From Methanobacterium alkalithermotolerans (GTDB lineage Archaea; Methanobacteriota; Methanobacteria; Methanobacteriales; Methanobacteriaceae): a stretch of 64,000 nucleotides of DNA. Below, piece by piece: positions 9,018-17,548 of the stretch. The stretch covers positions 930,001 to 994,000 of the forward strand of contig NZ_CP058560.1 of assembly GCF_018141185.1 (NCBI RefSeq), given 5' to 3'. The position numbers were made by a program, and so were the translations under genes. The notes under the pieces were generated by a model. It worked only from the letters and a program-made list of their open reading frames with translations. It was not told the origin of the DNA and did no database searches. The number at the start of each line of letters is the position of its first letter. The first letter of the stretch is position 1.

Positions 9018-9458
9018 TCAAATATTCAGGTTTTCCCTGATTTTGCTTATTATTTTATTCCTTAAGCTATAAGGTAGGATTAATGTTTCTCCACATATTT
9101 GAATGGTGCTTTTACCAAAGCAAGGGTCTGAAAATGATTTTTTCTCAAATTCAAGTTTCTGCTGGTAGCGAGGTATTACATGCCACTCCAGATGAAGTAG
9201 TTTATTCTCTTCAATTTCACTTAAAAAACAGCCCCAATTAAATAAAGTGGCTTTGAAAGCTTTTTTTATGCTTTTTTCCAGTTGATAAACAATTTTTATA
9301 AATTCCTGCCATTCAGCAGGCTTTAAAGAAGAAAGATGACCTGATTCCCTTTTTAAGGACACTATGCAAGTTCCCAGGTTTTTCTGGTCAGGATCTAAGA
9401 AAATATACCAGTATCGGGTCTGGGTTATCAGGTCCCTAGGATGGGGTTCTGTTTCCAT
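9018..9458 (-). CDS. HIT-like family protein with altered histidine triad
   Basis: 146 residues from the ATG at 9458; the frame stays open upstream to a TTG at 9518, which would add an unusual hydrophobic stretch. The HIT fold is recognisable by the TRYWYIFLDPDQKNLGTCIVSLKR block and by HLEWHVIPRY near the C-terminal third. In active HIT hydrolases and transferases the motif is H-x-H-x-H and the middle His is the nucleophile; here it is Glu (H-L-E-W-H). The protein may therefore have lost phosphate-transfer chemistry, or may have another role. It stands alone on its strand. Confidence 0.75.
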   Translation of the reverse strand: METEPHPRDLITQTRYWYIFLDPDQKNLGTCIVSLKRESGHLSSLKPAEWQEFIKIVYQLEKSIKKAFKATLFNWGCFLSEIEENKLLHLEWHVIPRYQQKLEFEKKSFSDPCFGKSTIQICGETLILPYSLRNKIISKIRENLNI

Positions 9459-9595
9459 GGAATAATATAGAAAGAAGGGATATGATAAAGATACTGATGA
9501 CAGACCAAGTAATTGCAATGGAAATATTTTTTTGTAAATTAAAGGATTTATTTCACATAATATAGCTAAAAAATAGTTAATTTCATAATATGAAA

Positions 9596-9942
9596 TTAAA
9601 TATAACTAATAGGATTAATGGTGTTTGAGTTAATGATATTTAAGACTCCATTAGGATCTTCTATGAAGTCCCGGGTCCCCATGTTATGGGAATAGGTTCC
9701 CTGATGATTTTGGCACCTTTAGCTTTTTAGTTCTTTATGGTGGTTTCTATGTCTTCAACGTCTATTCCCACCGAAAAAAGGCCAGTTTCATCTACTGGAT
9801 TTTTAATAAGTTCTATTATAGTTTCTCCTTCACCTTTTAGTAGTGTAATTGTCCCTGCTGCTCCAATATTGTATTGGCTATCATTTTGAATCCCATAACT
9901 TCTGTGTAGAGTTTAATTGAATCTCATATCCTTAACTATCAT
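9596..9942 (-). pseudogene. VOC (glyoxalase-like) family protein, degenerate
   Basis: Reading three frames in turn gives MIVKDMRF, IKLYTEVMGFKMI, GAAGTITLLKGEGETIIEL, KNPVDETGLFSVGIDVEDIETTIKN (stop) KAKGAKIIREPIPITWGPGT, then RDFIEDPNGVLNIINS. This is the standard order of a vicinal-oxygen-chelate domain (FYTEVLGF, GxxDIE, KGAKI, FxDPDGN). At least two frameshifts near the N-terminus, one internal stop (TAA after TTIKN) and a frameshift before RDFIEDP break it. It encodes no usable protein. Confidence 0.82.
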
Positions 9943-10238
9943 AGTAGTTTATTTAATTTTCATATCATCACCATGCCATCTTAACACTCTTAATTACATT
10001 TTATTCAAATTTTTGATTTTTTTTGTGTTTTTCCTTTTCATATCTTCGTTATAGAATTGTTAAACGAAGTTCATAATTATATCTAAATTGTGAAACCTGA
10101 TGAAATTAGAATAATTATATGAAACTATTTATTATTCCCTTAAAGTAGATTAACATTAATCATCATTTTAATTTTAACATAACTTCATTAATGGGTTATT
10201 ATAAATGTTATCATAATTGAGGTAAATGGAGTTAAGTC

Positions 10239-10982
10239 TTGTCTGGCAATAAAATATGGTTTTTAGGTAGGGGTTTTGAGGAATACTTGTTAATGTTCAA
10301 TTTAAATTTAAATAACCTGAAAAACTGTCGCATATTGGATTGTAATGCTGGTGCCAGTTCTTTTACCACGCACATGCATAAGAGGGGCTATGATGTCACT
10401 GCCGCTGATATGCTATATGGCCCTAATCCCGAGGATATAGAAAAAATAACTTCCCATGATTTTAAAACTTTGATGGATGCCCATAAGGGTCTGGAAGATA
10501 AGGTTGAGTGGGGTTTTTTTAAAGACCTGGCGGAAATGATGGCTTACCGTGAAAAATGTTATAAAGAGTTTTACCAGGACTATAAAAATTCATTTAATCA
10601 TCGCTATGTCCCGGAAAAACTTCCTGATTTAAATTTCCCAGATAAAAGTTTTCATCTAGTTTTATCTTCCCATTTACTATTTTTATATGATGATAGGCTC
10701 GATTATGAGTTTCACCTGGATTCTATTAGAGAAATGCTCCGGGTTAGTAGGGATGAAGTCCGTATATACCCCATTATAAGTATCAATGGTAAAGGAAAGC
10801 ATTCAACCTATTTAAAACAAATCATAGAAGACCTGAGTCCTGACTATTACCTGGATATTCAACCGGTAAAATATCAGTTCCGTAGAGGTGCCAATGAAAT
10901 GCTATGTATTAAAAAAATAAATAGGAATAGAGATAGCTGTGGCCTGGTAACCTATGATGCCATAAAAGTAGAAGGCAAATAA
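10239..10982 (+). CDS. SAM-dependent methyltransferase, class I
   Basis: 247 residues. The start is a TTG preceded at 7 bases by GGAG (10228-10231); no usable ATG lies in frame nearby. SAM-binding motif I is ILDCNAGASSFTTHMHKRGYDVTAAD, and a motif IV-like segment FPDKSFHLVLSSHLLFLY follows near residue 140. The middle section (about 60-120) is rich in Lys, Tyr and acidic residues and may cap the active site. Substrate unknown. It is flanked by noncoding DNA on both sides and has no operon partners. Confidence 0.82.
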   Translation: MSGNKIWFLGRGFEEYLLMFNLNLNNLKNCRILDCNAGASSFTTHMHKRGYDVTAADMLYGPNPEDIEKITSHDFKTLMDAHKGLEDKVEWGFFKDLAEMMAYREKCYKEFYQDYKNSFNHRYVPEKLPDLNFPDKSFHLVLSSHLLFLYDDRLDYEFHLDSIREMLRVSRDEVRIYPIISINGKGKHSTYLKQIIEDLSPDYYLDIQPVKYQFRRGANEMLCIKKINRNRDSCGLVTYDAIKVEGK

Positions 10983-11098
10983 GTTACAAAATAAATGAAA
11001 AGCCCATTATTAGTAGAAAGTGGTGTTTTTTAATTGATCAGTATATATGTATAGATTAAAAGTAGGTTATTTCTTTAAGTTTTAAAAAAATATTATTT

Positions 11099-11470
11099 TC
11101 ATTTATTGTTTTCCATAAACTGCCGGGTACTTTCCACCAGGATTATATCGGAATATTCTTTTTCAAGATTACTGATTAACATTACATCCTGTGATGAAGC
11201 AGTAGCAAGTCCAGCCAGATCCATAGGATTTTTTTGTGAAGATGCTAATTTAATAGCTTCTTTTACTTCTTTTTTCCCAAATGGAACTACTTCTATATTC
11301 ATTTCTGACAGGAATACATCCACCATGGTGGGAGTGTTGCCATTATTCAACTGCCAGGAGAGGTATTCCAGGTAAGATAACGCAGATAAATAACATTCTT
11401 CTTCACCTTGAAGTAGATACTGGCAGAAATCTTTATCAAATAAGGCAGATTCATCAATAACTATTTTCAT
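11099..11470 (-). CDS. PIN-domain protein, VapC-like toxin candidate
   Basis: 123 residues. PIN-fold acidic residues are seen at D6 (VIDESALF), E35 (SYLEYLS) and D84 (NPMDLAGLATA). The fourth acidic position, normally in a TxD motif, reads ISNLEKEY here, so it is shifted or lost. PIN domains of VapC toxins cut tRNA or rRNA. The gene overlaps the upstream AbrB-like gene by 4 bases, the usual antitoxin-toxin arrangement. Confidence 0.8.
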   Translation of the reverse strand: MKIVIDESALFDKDFCQYLLQGEEECYLSALSYLEYLSWQLNNGNTPTMVDVFLSEMNIEVVPFGKKEVKEAIKLASSQKNPMDLAGLATASSQDVMLISNLEKEYSDIILVESTRQFMENNK

Positions 11471-11649
11471 GGATCCATCTCCCCATTGGCTGATTCCAAC
11501 ATTCGTTTAGTAAGAGCAGTTATAGTCATAAGTTCCCAGTTTCCTTCCTGATTTTTAACAAAAACTATCCTATCTCCCGATTTAATATTAAGATCCTCCC
11601 TTACTTCCCGGGGGATAGTCACCTGAAATTTTTTTGTAACACTTACCAT
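11467..11649 (-). CDS. AbrB/SpoVT-type antitoxin (VapB-like)
   Basis: 60 residues from the ATG at 11649, preceded by AAGGTGAAATA; the open frame extends to 11664. The swapped-hairpin AbrB motif is clear: VTKKFQVTIPREVREDLNIKSGDRIVF. The C-terminal tail (about 42-60) would bind and silence the PIN-domain partner encoded next. Such pairs repress their own promoter, which would lie at 11650-11822. Whether the pair is an active toxin-antitoxin module is an inference. Confidence 0.85.
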   Translation of the reverse strand: MVSVTKKFQVTIPREVREDLNIKSGDRIVFVKNQEGNWELMTITALTKRMLESANGEMDP

Positions 11650-11822
11650 TATTTCACCTTGCACATTATTGTAATGTAATACCTATAAAGTCTATGTAGG
11701 AAATTAATTTAAAGTACTCCATCATAATCAGTTTTTGAAGAGGTTTCATGTGCAGTGTAATTTTTATTGAGTTGTAATCTAAACTATTTTTTAAATACTG
11801 ATGGTATTTTTCTTAAATAACA

Positions 11823-12587
11823 TCACATTAAGCTCTGTTCTTTCTTACTAAAGAGTAGTGAAGATACTAAAACCATCATTACTGCAAAAGCAGAAATCAC
11901 AATTATACTAACACCCAGGGGTAAAGCCGATTCACCTAGAATGGCATATCTTAAAGCGTCTACCCCATAGGTTAAGGGGTTTAAGTAAACACCAGTCTGG
12001 AGCCAGGAGGGTAAGCCCGTAATGGGAAATAATGCTCCACTTAAAAGGAACATGGGCAATACAATAAAACTCATTATAAGATTGAAACCCTCCATACTAT
12101 CAGTAAAAGCTGCGATAACCAGTCCCAATCCCCCCAATCCTACTGACATAACTAAAGCAATCCCCATGCACAGTATGAATACCACCGGAGTCATAGGAAC
12201 TCCCACAATAAAGGATAATATGAGCAATATAGTGGCTTGAATTACTGCTGCTGTGCTTATACCCAGGGCCTTGCCCATTACAAGTGATGGTCGTGAAATA
12301 GGAGCTACCAGAATTTCTTTTAAAAATCCATACTGCCTATCCATAATTACGGAAAGTCCAGAAAAAATGGAGGTGAATAGAATGGTTTGTCCAATAATTC
12401 CCGGATAAATGAAGGCCTCATAGCCTCCCGGCATATTCCCAAAGCGCACTGCTGCTCCCAGCCCTGTTCCAAATATTAAAAGCCATAGCATAGGAGTTAC
12501 CACTGAGGTTACAATCCGGGAGCGGTATCTGAAAAATCTCTTGGTTTCCCTCAACCATATGGTGTAAATTCCTTCCAGTTCTGCCAT
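11823..12587 (-). CDS. ABC-2 type transporter permease (DrrB-like)
   Basis: 254 residues with six hydrophobic segments and the ABC-2 family signature around the fourth to fifth (MEGFNLIMSFIVLPMFLLSGALFPITGLPSWLQ, then NPLTYGVDALRY). The N-terminal RETKRFFRYRSRIVTSVVTPMLWLLIFGTGLG is typical of drug-exporter permeases. It lies about 60 bases after the ATPase gene on the same strand and should form the membrane half of that exporter. The substrate is unknown; drugs, lipids or glycans are all possible for the family. Confidence 0.9.
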   Translation of the reverse strand: MAELEGIYTIWLRETKRFFRYRSRIVTSVVTPMLWLLIFGTGLGAAVRFGNMPGGYEAFIYPGIIGQTILFTSIFSGLSVIMDRQYGFLKEILVAPISRPSLVMGKALGISTAAVIQATILLILSFIVGVPMTPVVFILCMGIALVMSVGLGGLGLVIAAFTDSMEGFNLIMSFIVLPMFLLSGALFPITGLPSWLQTGVYLNPLTYGVDALRYAILGESALPLGVSIIVISAFAVMMVLVSSLLFSKKEQSLM

Positions 12588-12648
12588 TATAGATCAACTC
12601 CTTTAAAAAAAGGATTTCTACCTATTTTATAAGAGAATTTGATTAACA

Positions 12649-13593
12649 TTATTGGCCCTCACTACTAATCTTAGATCCTGTGAATTTTATAAAAACATCC
12701 TCCAGGCTGGGATGTTCCAGTTCCACCGATTTTATAGGGAATCCTTCTCTACTGGCAAACTCCACCACTTCAGGTATTAAATTTTCCCCCATCTCCACCA
12801 GCAATTTAACCTCCCCATCCAGTAAAAATGCTTCCTTTATGAATTTTAGGGACCGAACCTTAATTATAAATTCTTCGGGAGAATCAACATTGAGGGTGAG
12901 GGTATCTGCTTTTAATTCTCTTTTCAAATTTTTAGGAGAATCCGCGGTAATGATCCTCCCCTGATTAATTATAGCCACTTCATCACAGAGCTTATCAGCC
13001 TCTTCCATATAATGTGTGGTTAAAAGTACAGTGAGATCCTGGGCCTGGTTTAGTTCTTTGATATATTCCCAGATGCTTTCTCTAGTTTGAGGGTCCAGAC
13101 CCAGAGTGGGTTCATCTAAAAATAAAACCCGGGGGTGGTGAATTAAGCCTCTTCCAATTTCCAATCTCCTTTTCATTCCACCAGAATATGTTTTTACATA
13201 TTCATCTGCCTTTTTGCCCAGGGCAATCAAATCCAGTACTTCCTCAATTCTATCCTGACGCACATTCCCCGGCACTCCATACAAAGAAGCATGCATTTCC
13301 AGATGCTCCCTACCAGTTAAAATATCATCCAGGGCCCGGGACTGAAAAACTATTCCTATGGATTCTCGAACCTCTTTGGCCTGTTTTTGGATATCATAAC
13401 CATTCACACTACCGGTACCTCCAGTTGGTTTAAGTATGGTGCATAGCATAGATATAAGGGTTGTTTTTCCCGCTCCATTCGGCCCTAGAACACCATATAC
13501 ACTGTTTTTAGGAACCTTGAGATTTATAGAATCCACTGCAGTGAATCCATCATATTTTTTGGTTATGTTTTTGGTTTCAATTATAAATTCCAT
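12649..13593 (-). CDS. ABC transporter ATP-binding protein (DrrA-like)
   Basis: 314 residues. Walker A is GPNGAGKTT (about 37-45), the Q-loop region is GIVFQSRALDD, the signature is TYSGGMKRRLEIG, and Walker B is VLFLDEPTLGLDP with the switch His in LLTTHYMEEADKLCDEVAII. The C-terminal 80 residues are the extra domain typical of DrrA/NodI-type ATPases. It is first in a two-gene unit with the permease downstream. Confidence 0.93.
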   Translation of the reverse strand: MEFIIETKNITKKYDGFTAVDSINLKVPKNSVYGVLGPNGAGKTTLISMLCTILKPTGGTGSVNGYDIQKQAKEVRESIGIVFQSRALDDILTGREHLEMHASLYGVPGNVRQDRIEEVLDLIALGKKADEYVKTYSGGMKRRLEIGRGLIHHPRVLFLDEPTLGLDPQTRESIWEYIKELNQAQDLTVLLTTHYMEEADKLCDEVAIINQGRIITADSPKNLKRELKADTLTLNVDSPEEFIIKVRSLKFIKEAFLLDGEVKLLVEMGENLIPEVVEFASREGFPIKSVELEHPSLEDVFIKFTGSKISSEGQ

Positions 13594-13761
13594 GGAATAA
13601 ACCCCAAAAATTAAGTCTTTGCTTCTTAATGTTTCCTGAATTTAATTTATTAATAGATAATGTTAGTTTAAAGAAAAACTTTCCTATAACTATTTGGATT
13701 GAAGTATTTAATAAATTATATTTAATTTCAATCCCATATATTATCCTACAGGAGGGGCATC

Positions 13762-15129
13762 ATGATTTTAGAGATGGTTAAATCTGAGGGAATATCCCAT
13801 AATTCATATGTTATAGGATCTAAGGGGGAGTTAGCAGTTATTGACCCTAGAAGAGATGTAGATATCTATCTGGAATTATCCCGAAAATATGATTCTGCAA
13901 TTCGCTATATTTTTGAGACCCATCGTAATGAAGATTATACTGTTGGTTCCCTGGAGCTGGCATCCCGGGTAGATGCAGAAATACTACATGGACCGCATAT
14001 GGATTTTAAGTATGGTAACGCAGTTATAGACGGGGATAGCTTTGACTTAGGTTCTCTGGAACTGGAAGTTATGGAAACCCCCGGACACACCATGGAAAGC
14101 ATAACCCTGGTGGTGCGGGATAAGGATATCTCAAATGATGTTTATCTAGTTTTTACCGGAGATGTGATTTTTGCTGGAGAAGTGGGTAGGGTGGATTTTT
14201 TTGGTGAGTCCAAAACTCCATCTATGGCAGAATTATTATATAATAGTATCCACCAGAAGATACTGCCCCTGGGAGATAATGTGCTTATCTACCCGGCCCA
14301 TGGAGCGGGTTCTGTTTGTGGAGCAGATATAAGAGAACAGGAATTTACCACCATTGGTTATGAGAAAAAAACTAATCCGCTGCTCCAGCTAAAAAAAGAA
14401 GAATTTATCCAACATAAAGTGGAGGAGAAATTATACACCCCTCCCTATTTTAGTAAAATGGAGGAAAATAACCAGAAAGGAGCACCCCTTTTAGGTTGTT
14501 TGCCTGAATCTAATCCTTTAAATCCAGAAGAATTAGTTGATTTAATGAAAAATGAAGTCCAGGTGGTGGATATTAGAAAACCCACCAGTTTTGGAGGGGG
14601 CCATATCCCCAGGACATTGAATATTTGGAAAGAGGGTTTCCCGGCATATTCTGGATATTTTTTAAATTATGAAGATCCGATAGTAATCATAGATGATAAT
14701 GAAGGCCATATACCAGAAGTAGTCCGCTATCTAGTTCGTCTGGGTTATGATAATATTTATGGACATCTCTCTGGAGGTTTCCCTTCATGGTATATGGCTG
14801 CCCAAATGGTAGGGCAGCTGGATATGTGGTCAGTGCATCATTTAAAGGATGTGATGGAAAAAGAAGAAGACATATTCTTACTGGATGTACGAAAAGTTAA
14901 TGACTATGAAAAGTTCCGTATTGCGGGTTCTCATCATATATGGGTGGGAGATCTTCCCCATAAAATAAATGAAGTGCCCCGAAATAAAAAAGTGGTGGTT
15001 TATTGTGATTCTGGATATAAATCCACCACGGCCTGCAGTATACTGAAAAATGATGGTTATGATGATGTGAGTAGTGTTCTGGGTAGTATGGGGGCCTGGT
15101 TGAATGCCTCTTACCCGGTGATTAAATAG
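13762..15129 (+). CDS. MBL-fold protein fused to two rhodanese domains
   Basis: 455 residues, behind a strong AGGAGG site. The N-terminal 1-220 is a metallo-beta-lactamase fold (ETPGHTMESITL, FTGDVIF, YPAHGAGS), resembling persulfide dioxygenase/glyoxalase II-like proteins. The first metal motif, usually THxHxDH, reads THRNEDY, so two metal-binding His are replaced. The first rhodanese domain (about 265-350) has no active cysteine (IVIIDDNEGH). The second (about 365-455) has one in VVVYCDSGYKS. The role is probably sulfane-sulfur handling; the divergent metal site leaves the reaction open. Confidence 0.85.
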   Translation: MILEMVKSEGISHNSYVIGSKGELAVIDPRRDVDIYLELSRKYDSAIRYIFETHRNEDYTVGSLELASRVDAEILHGPHMDFKYGNAVIDGDSFDLGSLELEVMETPGHTMESITLVVRDKDISNDVYLVFTGDVIFAGEVGRVDFFGESKTPSMAELLYNSIHQKILPLGDNVLIYPAHGAGSVCGADIREQEFTTIGYEKKTNPLLQLKKEEFIQHKVEEKLYTPPYFSKMEENNQKGAPLLGCLPESNPLNPEELVDLMKNEVQVVDIRKPTSFGGGHIPRTLNIWKEGFPAYSGYFLNYEDPIVIIDDNEGHIPEVVRYLVRLGYDNIYGHLSGGFPSWYMAAQMVGQLDMWSVHHLKDVMEKEEDIFLLDVRKVNDYEKFRIAGSHHIWVGDLPHKINEVPRNKKVVVYCDSGYKSTTACSILKNDGYDDVSSVLGSMGAWLNASYPVIK

Positions 15130-15228
15130 GGCTTGTATTGCCGGGTTATTTCAGATTTTACATAAAAAAAATAGAAAGATTAATTTTTGAAAAGAAGGAT
15201 ATAATTCATATCTGTTAAAAAGGTGGTA

Positions 15229-15702
15229 ATGGTGAGTCTGTATAAAATACCCTTAATGGAAAAAGAAGAGTACGATGAAGTTATTAAATCCAATTTTATG
15301 AGTAGAATTGCATTTAATGGAGAATACCCGTATATAGCCCCTTTTTTATATGTTTTTGATGAAAAGTATATTTATTTTTTATCCACCAAGTATGGTAAAA
15401 AAATTCAGCGCTTGCAGGATAATCCGAAAGTGGCAGTAGAAATAGAGGAATATACTCCAGATTTATCAGAATATAAGTTTGTTTCACTTAGGGGACGTAT
15501 TGAAGAAGAAACTGACCCTCATAAAAAAAAAGAAATACGTTCCAAGTTTGCAGAGCTAATTAAAGATAGAGAGCTTTCTAAAAAAATTATGGCTGCCCTG
15601 GGACATGACCCGGATGACCCTCTAGCCTGCCTGGTGGAAATGGAATGCTCCTTTGTGTGGAAACTTGTAGATGTAAAAGAAATTATCGCCTTAAAAAATT
15701 AG
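15229..15702 (+). CDS. Pyridoxamine 5'-phosphate oxidase-like (split beta-barrel) flavin protein
   Basis: About 158 residues. The pattern LMEKEEYDEVIKSNFMSRIAFNGEYPYIAPFLYVFDEKYIYFLSTKYGKKIQRLQDNPKVAVEIEEY, given in pieces, is that of the NimA/PNPOx-like split barrel that binds FMN or F420 in many archaea (seen: IAFNGEYPYIAPFLY; KKIQRLQDNPKVAVEIEEY). Its substrate is unknown. Starts at GTG 15223, ATG 15229 or GTG 15232 are in frame. The AAAAAGGTGGT ribosome site best spaces the last, so the true start is uncertain by one to three residues. Confidence 0.82.
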   Translation: MVSLYKIPLMEKEEYDEVIKSNFMSRIAFNGEYPYIAPFLYVFDEKYIYFLSTKYGKKIQRLQDNPKVAVEIEEYTPDLSEYKFVSLRGRIEEETDPHKKKEIRSKFAELIKDRELSKKIMAALGHDPDDPLACLVEMECSFVWKLVDVKEIIALKN

Positions 15703-15752
15703 AATTACCGGTTTTTGTAGTCGCTCCATGTTATTAGAGTCATTTTAGGAGG

Positions 15753-16241
15753 ATGAAAATGAATAACCGTAGTCGGGATCTATCCTTAGTGACCTTTTTT
15801 GTAATTGGATGTTTGCTTGTAGGAGGTATAAGTGGATTTTTTACAACAGGTGCGGTGGATACCTGGTATCCCTCCCTGGTTAAACCTGATTGGAATCCTC
15901 CTAGTTGGCTTTTTGGTCCGGTGTGGACCATTTTATATGCCCTTATGGGTGTGGCGGCATTCCTCATTTACAGGGAAGGGTTTGAAAAAAAAGAGGTTAA
16001 GATTGCCCTGGGAATATTTTCAGTACAGTTGGGCTTGAACTTTTTATGGTCCATCCTGTTTTTTAACTATAAAAATCTATTTGCCAGTTTTGTGGAGATA
16101 GTTGTATTATGGGTAGCTATATTAGCAACCATCATCAGTTTTTATCGTATATCCCGCCCTGCTGCACTGATTATGATCCCTTATTTACTGTGGGTGAGTT
16201 TTGCCACCATACTTAATTACACCATTCTGGTATTAAATTAA
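15753..16241 (+). CDS. tspO: TspO/MBR family membrane protein
   Basis: 162 residues with five hydrophobic segments, the full TspO size. The family hallmarks are present: WYPSLVKPDWNPPSWLFGPVWTILYALMG in the first loop and second helix, LNFLWSILFFNYKNLFASFVEIVVLW, and PYLLWVSFATILNYTI at the end. TspO binds tetrapyrroles and related ligands in bacteria; its role in methanogens is not established. The ATG at 15753 follows AGGAGG. The gene is 50 bases after the flavin protein and may share a transcript with it. Confidence 0.93.
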   Translation: MKMNNRSRDLSLVTFFVIGCLLVGGISGFFTTGAVDTWYPSLVKPDWNPPSWLFGPVWTILYALMGVAAFLIYREGFEKKEVKIALGIFSVQLGLNFLWSILFFNYKNLFASFVEIVVLWVAILATIISFYRISRPAALIMIPYLLWVSFATILNYTILVLN

Positions 16242-16323
16242 TTTAATACCCTATTTTTTAATTTATGCAAATGGAAGTAATTTAAACCAAACAAAATGAA
16301 ATAACTAATAATTAATAATTGAT

Positions 16324-16438
16324 AAAAAAAGAATTATTAAGGGTTTGCTTGTAAGAGGATAGATCAAATGTAGCTATTTCTTGGGGGGATATGGCTAGCA
16401 TCTATCAATATCCTCTTACAAAACTTGGTACCCTTAAC
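16324..16438 (-). ncRNA. Candidate structured RNA (long bulged hairpin plus oligo-T end)
   Basis: On the minus strand, about 16434 to 16340 folds into one long stem: UUGUAAGAGG pairs with CCUCUUACAA (10 bp), then after a 6-base bulge AUAGAU pairs with AUCUAU, closed outside by GGGU/ACCC and topped by a C-rich apical part containing CCCCCC between UAGC and GCUA. Directly 3' comes AATAATTC and a run of seven T (plus-strand A run at 16324-16330), an archaeal-type termination signal. There is no coding potential. The orientation rests on the T run. I recognise no known RNA family. Confidence 0.5.
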
Positions 16439-16532
16439 TATAATCTTATGTTCACCTGCATATATCCTTAAAAAAAATTTTGGTGAGAAAGCGCACAAAA
16501 ATATATTATGTAAGTTTCTGCCTTTTTATATT

Positions 16533-16559
16533 AAAGCCTTGAAAAGATCCCGGGCTTTT
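16533..16559 (-). terminator. Hairpin terminator downstream of the AlkD-like gene
   Basis: AAAGCC at 16533-16538 pairs with GGGCTTT starting at 16552. It lies immediately beyond the stop of the minus-strand AlkD-like gene at 16561. Confidence 0.55.
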
Positions 16560-16560
16560 T

Positions 16561-17241
16561 TCACTTGTTTTGCAGCCTATTCTGTATTTTTTCACTTTCC
16601 AATTCTTTTAAGGCATCTTTAGCAATCCATTGGGCGCTTTTTGAATCCATTTCTTTCATTTTTCTTCCAAATTCAATTGCCTGTTTATTTAATTCCAAAT
16701 TTCTTTTTCCAATCTGTCTTAAAGCCCAATTAATTGCTTTTTTTACAAAATTCCTTCCATCAGTTGATTCTTTAAGGATTAAAGGAAAAAAATCCAGAAA
16801 TACATTATCTGATGCTTTTTTATCATGAACAGCTAATGTGGCAATCAGCACAAAAGCTGCTCTTTTAACGAATTCTTCCTCCTGATTGCTCCATTCTCTA
16901 ATTTTTTGGTAAGCAAAGGGTGTTTTTCGGAATAAATTCATACAGCACTGATCACAGATATCCCACGTGTCAAAATCATGAGCCCATCTATCCATTTGTC
17001 TAGAGGTAACCATTTCTGGAACTTCGATTATGCTGGCTATAATCCTGGTTTCTCTATATCCTGCATCCCATAATTTTTGGGCCAGTAAATGGTCTTTACC
17101 CGCCTGTTTTGCAATTTTTCGCAGTTCAGGTATCCTTACTGCAAAGGTTTTTTCAGGATTTATACCAAAACGGGCCATGCCCTCTACTTCCTCAGGATTA
17201 GAGAGATCCTGTAAATTTTTAATAATTTCTTCAAAATCCAT
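16561..17241 (-). CDS. AlkD-like DNA alkylation repair protein
   Basis: 226 residues made of HEAT-like helical repeats, matching AlkD glycosylases that remove N3- and N7-alkylpurines. Typical segments are FGINPEKTFAVRIPELRKIAKQAG, LWDAGYRETRIIASII, WAHDFDTWDICDQCCMNLF and FVKKAINWALRQIGKRN. The Trp and Asp of FDTWDICD correspond to residues lining the DNA-binding groove in AlkD. It is a single gene followed by a hairpin terminator. Confidence 0.88.
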   Translation of the reverse strand: MDFEEIIKNLQDLSNPEEVEGMARFGINPEKTFAVRIPELRKIAKQAGKDHLLAQKLWDAGYRETRIIASIIEVPEMVTSRQMDRWAHDFDTWDICDQCCMNLFRKTPFAYQKIREWSNQEEEFVKRAAFVLIATLAVHDKKASDNVFLDFFPLILKESTDGRNFVKKAINWALRQIGKRNLELNKQAIEFGRKMKEMDSKSAQWIAKDALKELESEKIQNRLQNK

Positions 17242-17548
17242 TTAAAAATCTCCCATTAGATCAAATACTTTTGAACTACCTTTTTATGTTAATAAAAATT
17301 AGTTTGTTATAAAAATAAGTAAGTTTCTCCTGAGATTACTTATTTATTTTAGGAGGAAATAGTATTAATTATTATAATAGGAGTTATATATTAATACCAG
17401 GTTTAGGAACCAGTGACCTCCATTCAGTTCCCCAATAATAATTCAATCTCTTTATGATATGGATAAACATGAAATATTCTCATTTAATAACACTAGAAAT
17501 TCTCACTTGTTTAGGTTCCTTCACAAAGAAATAAAAAGAGGTGAAAAA

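Noticed and set aside
16425..16622. 65-residue plus-strand ORF
   Set aside because: It crosses the terminator hairpin and is antisense to the AlkD-like gene; no ribosome site or conserved pattern is seen.
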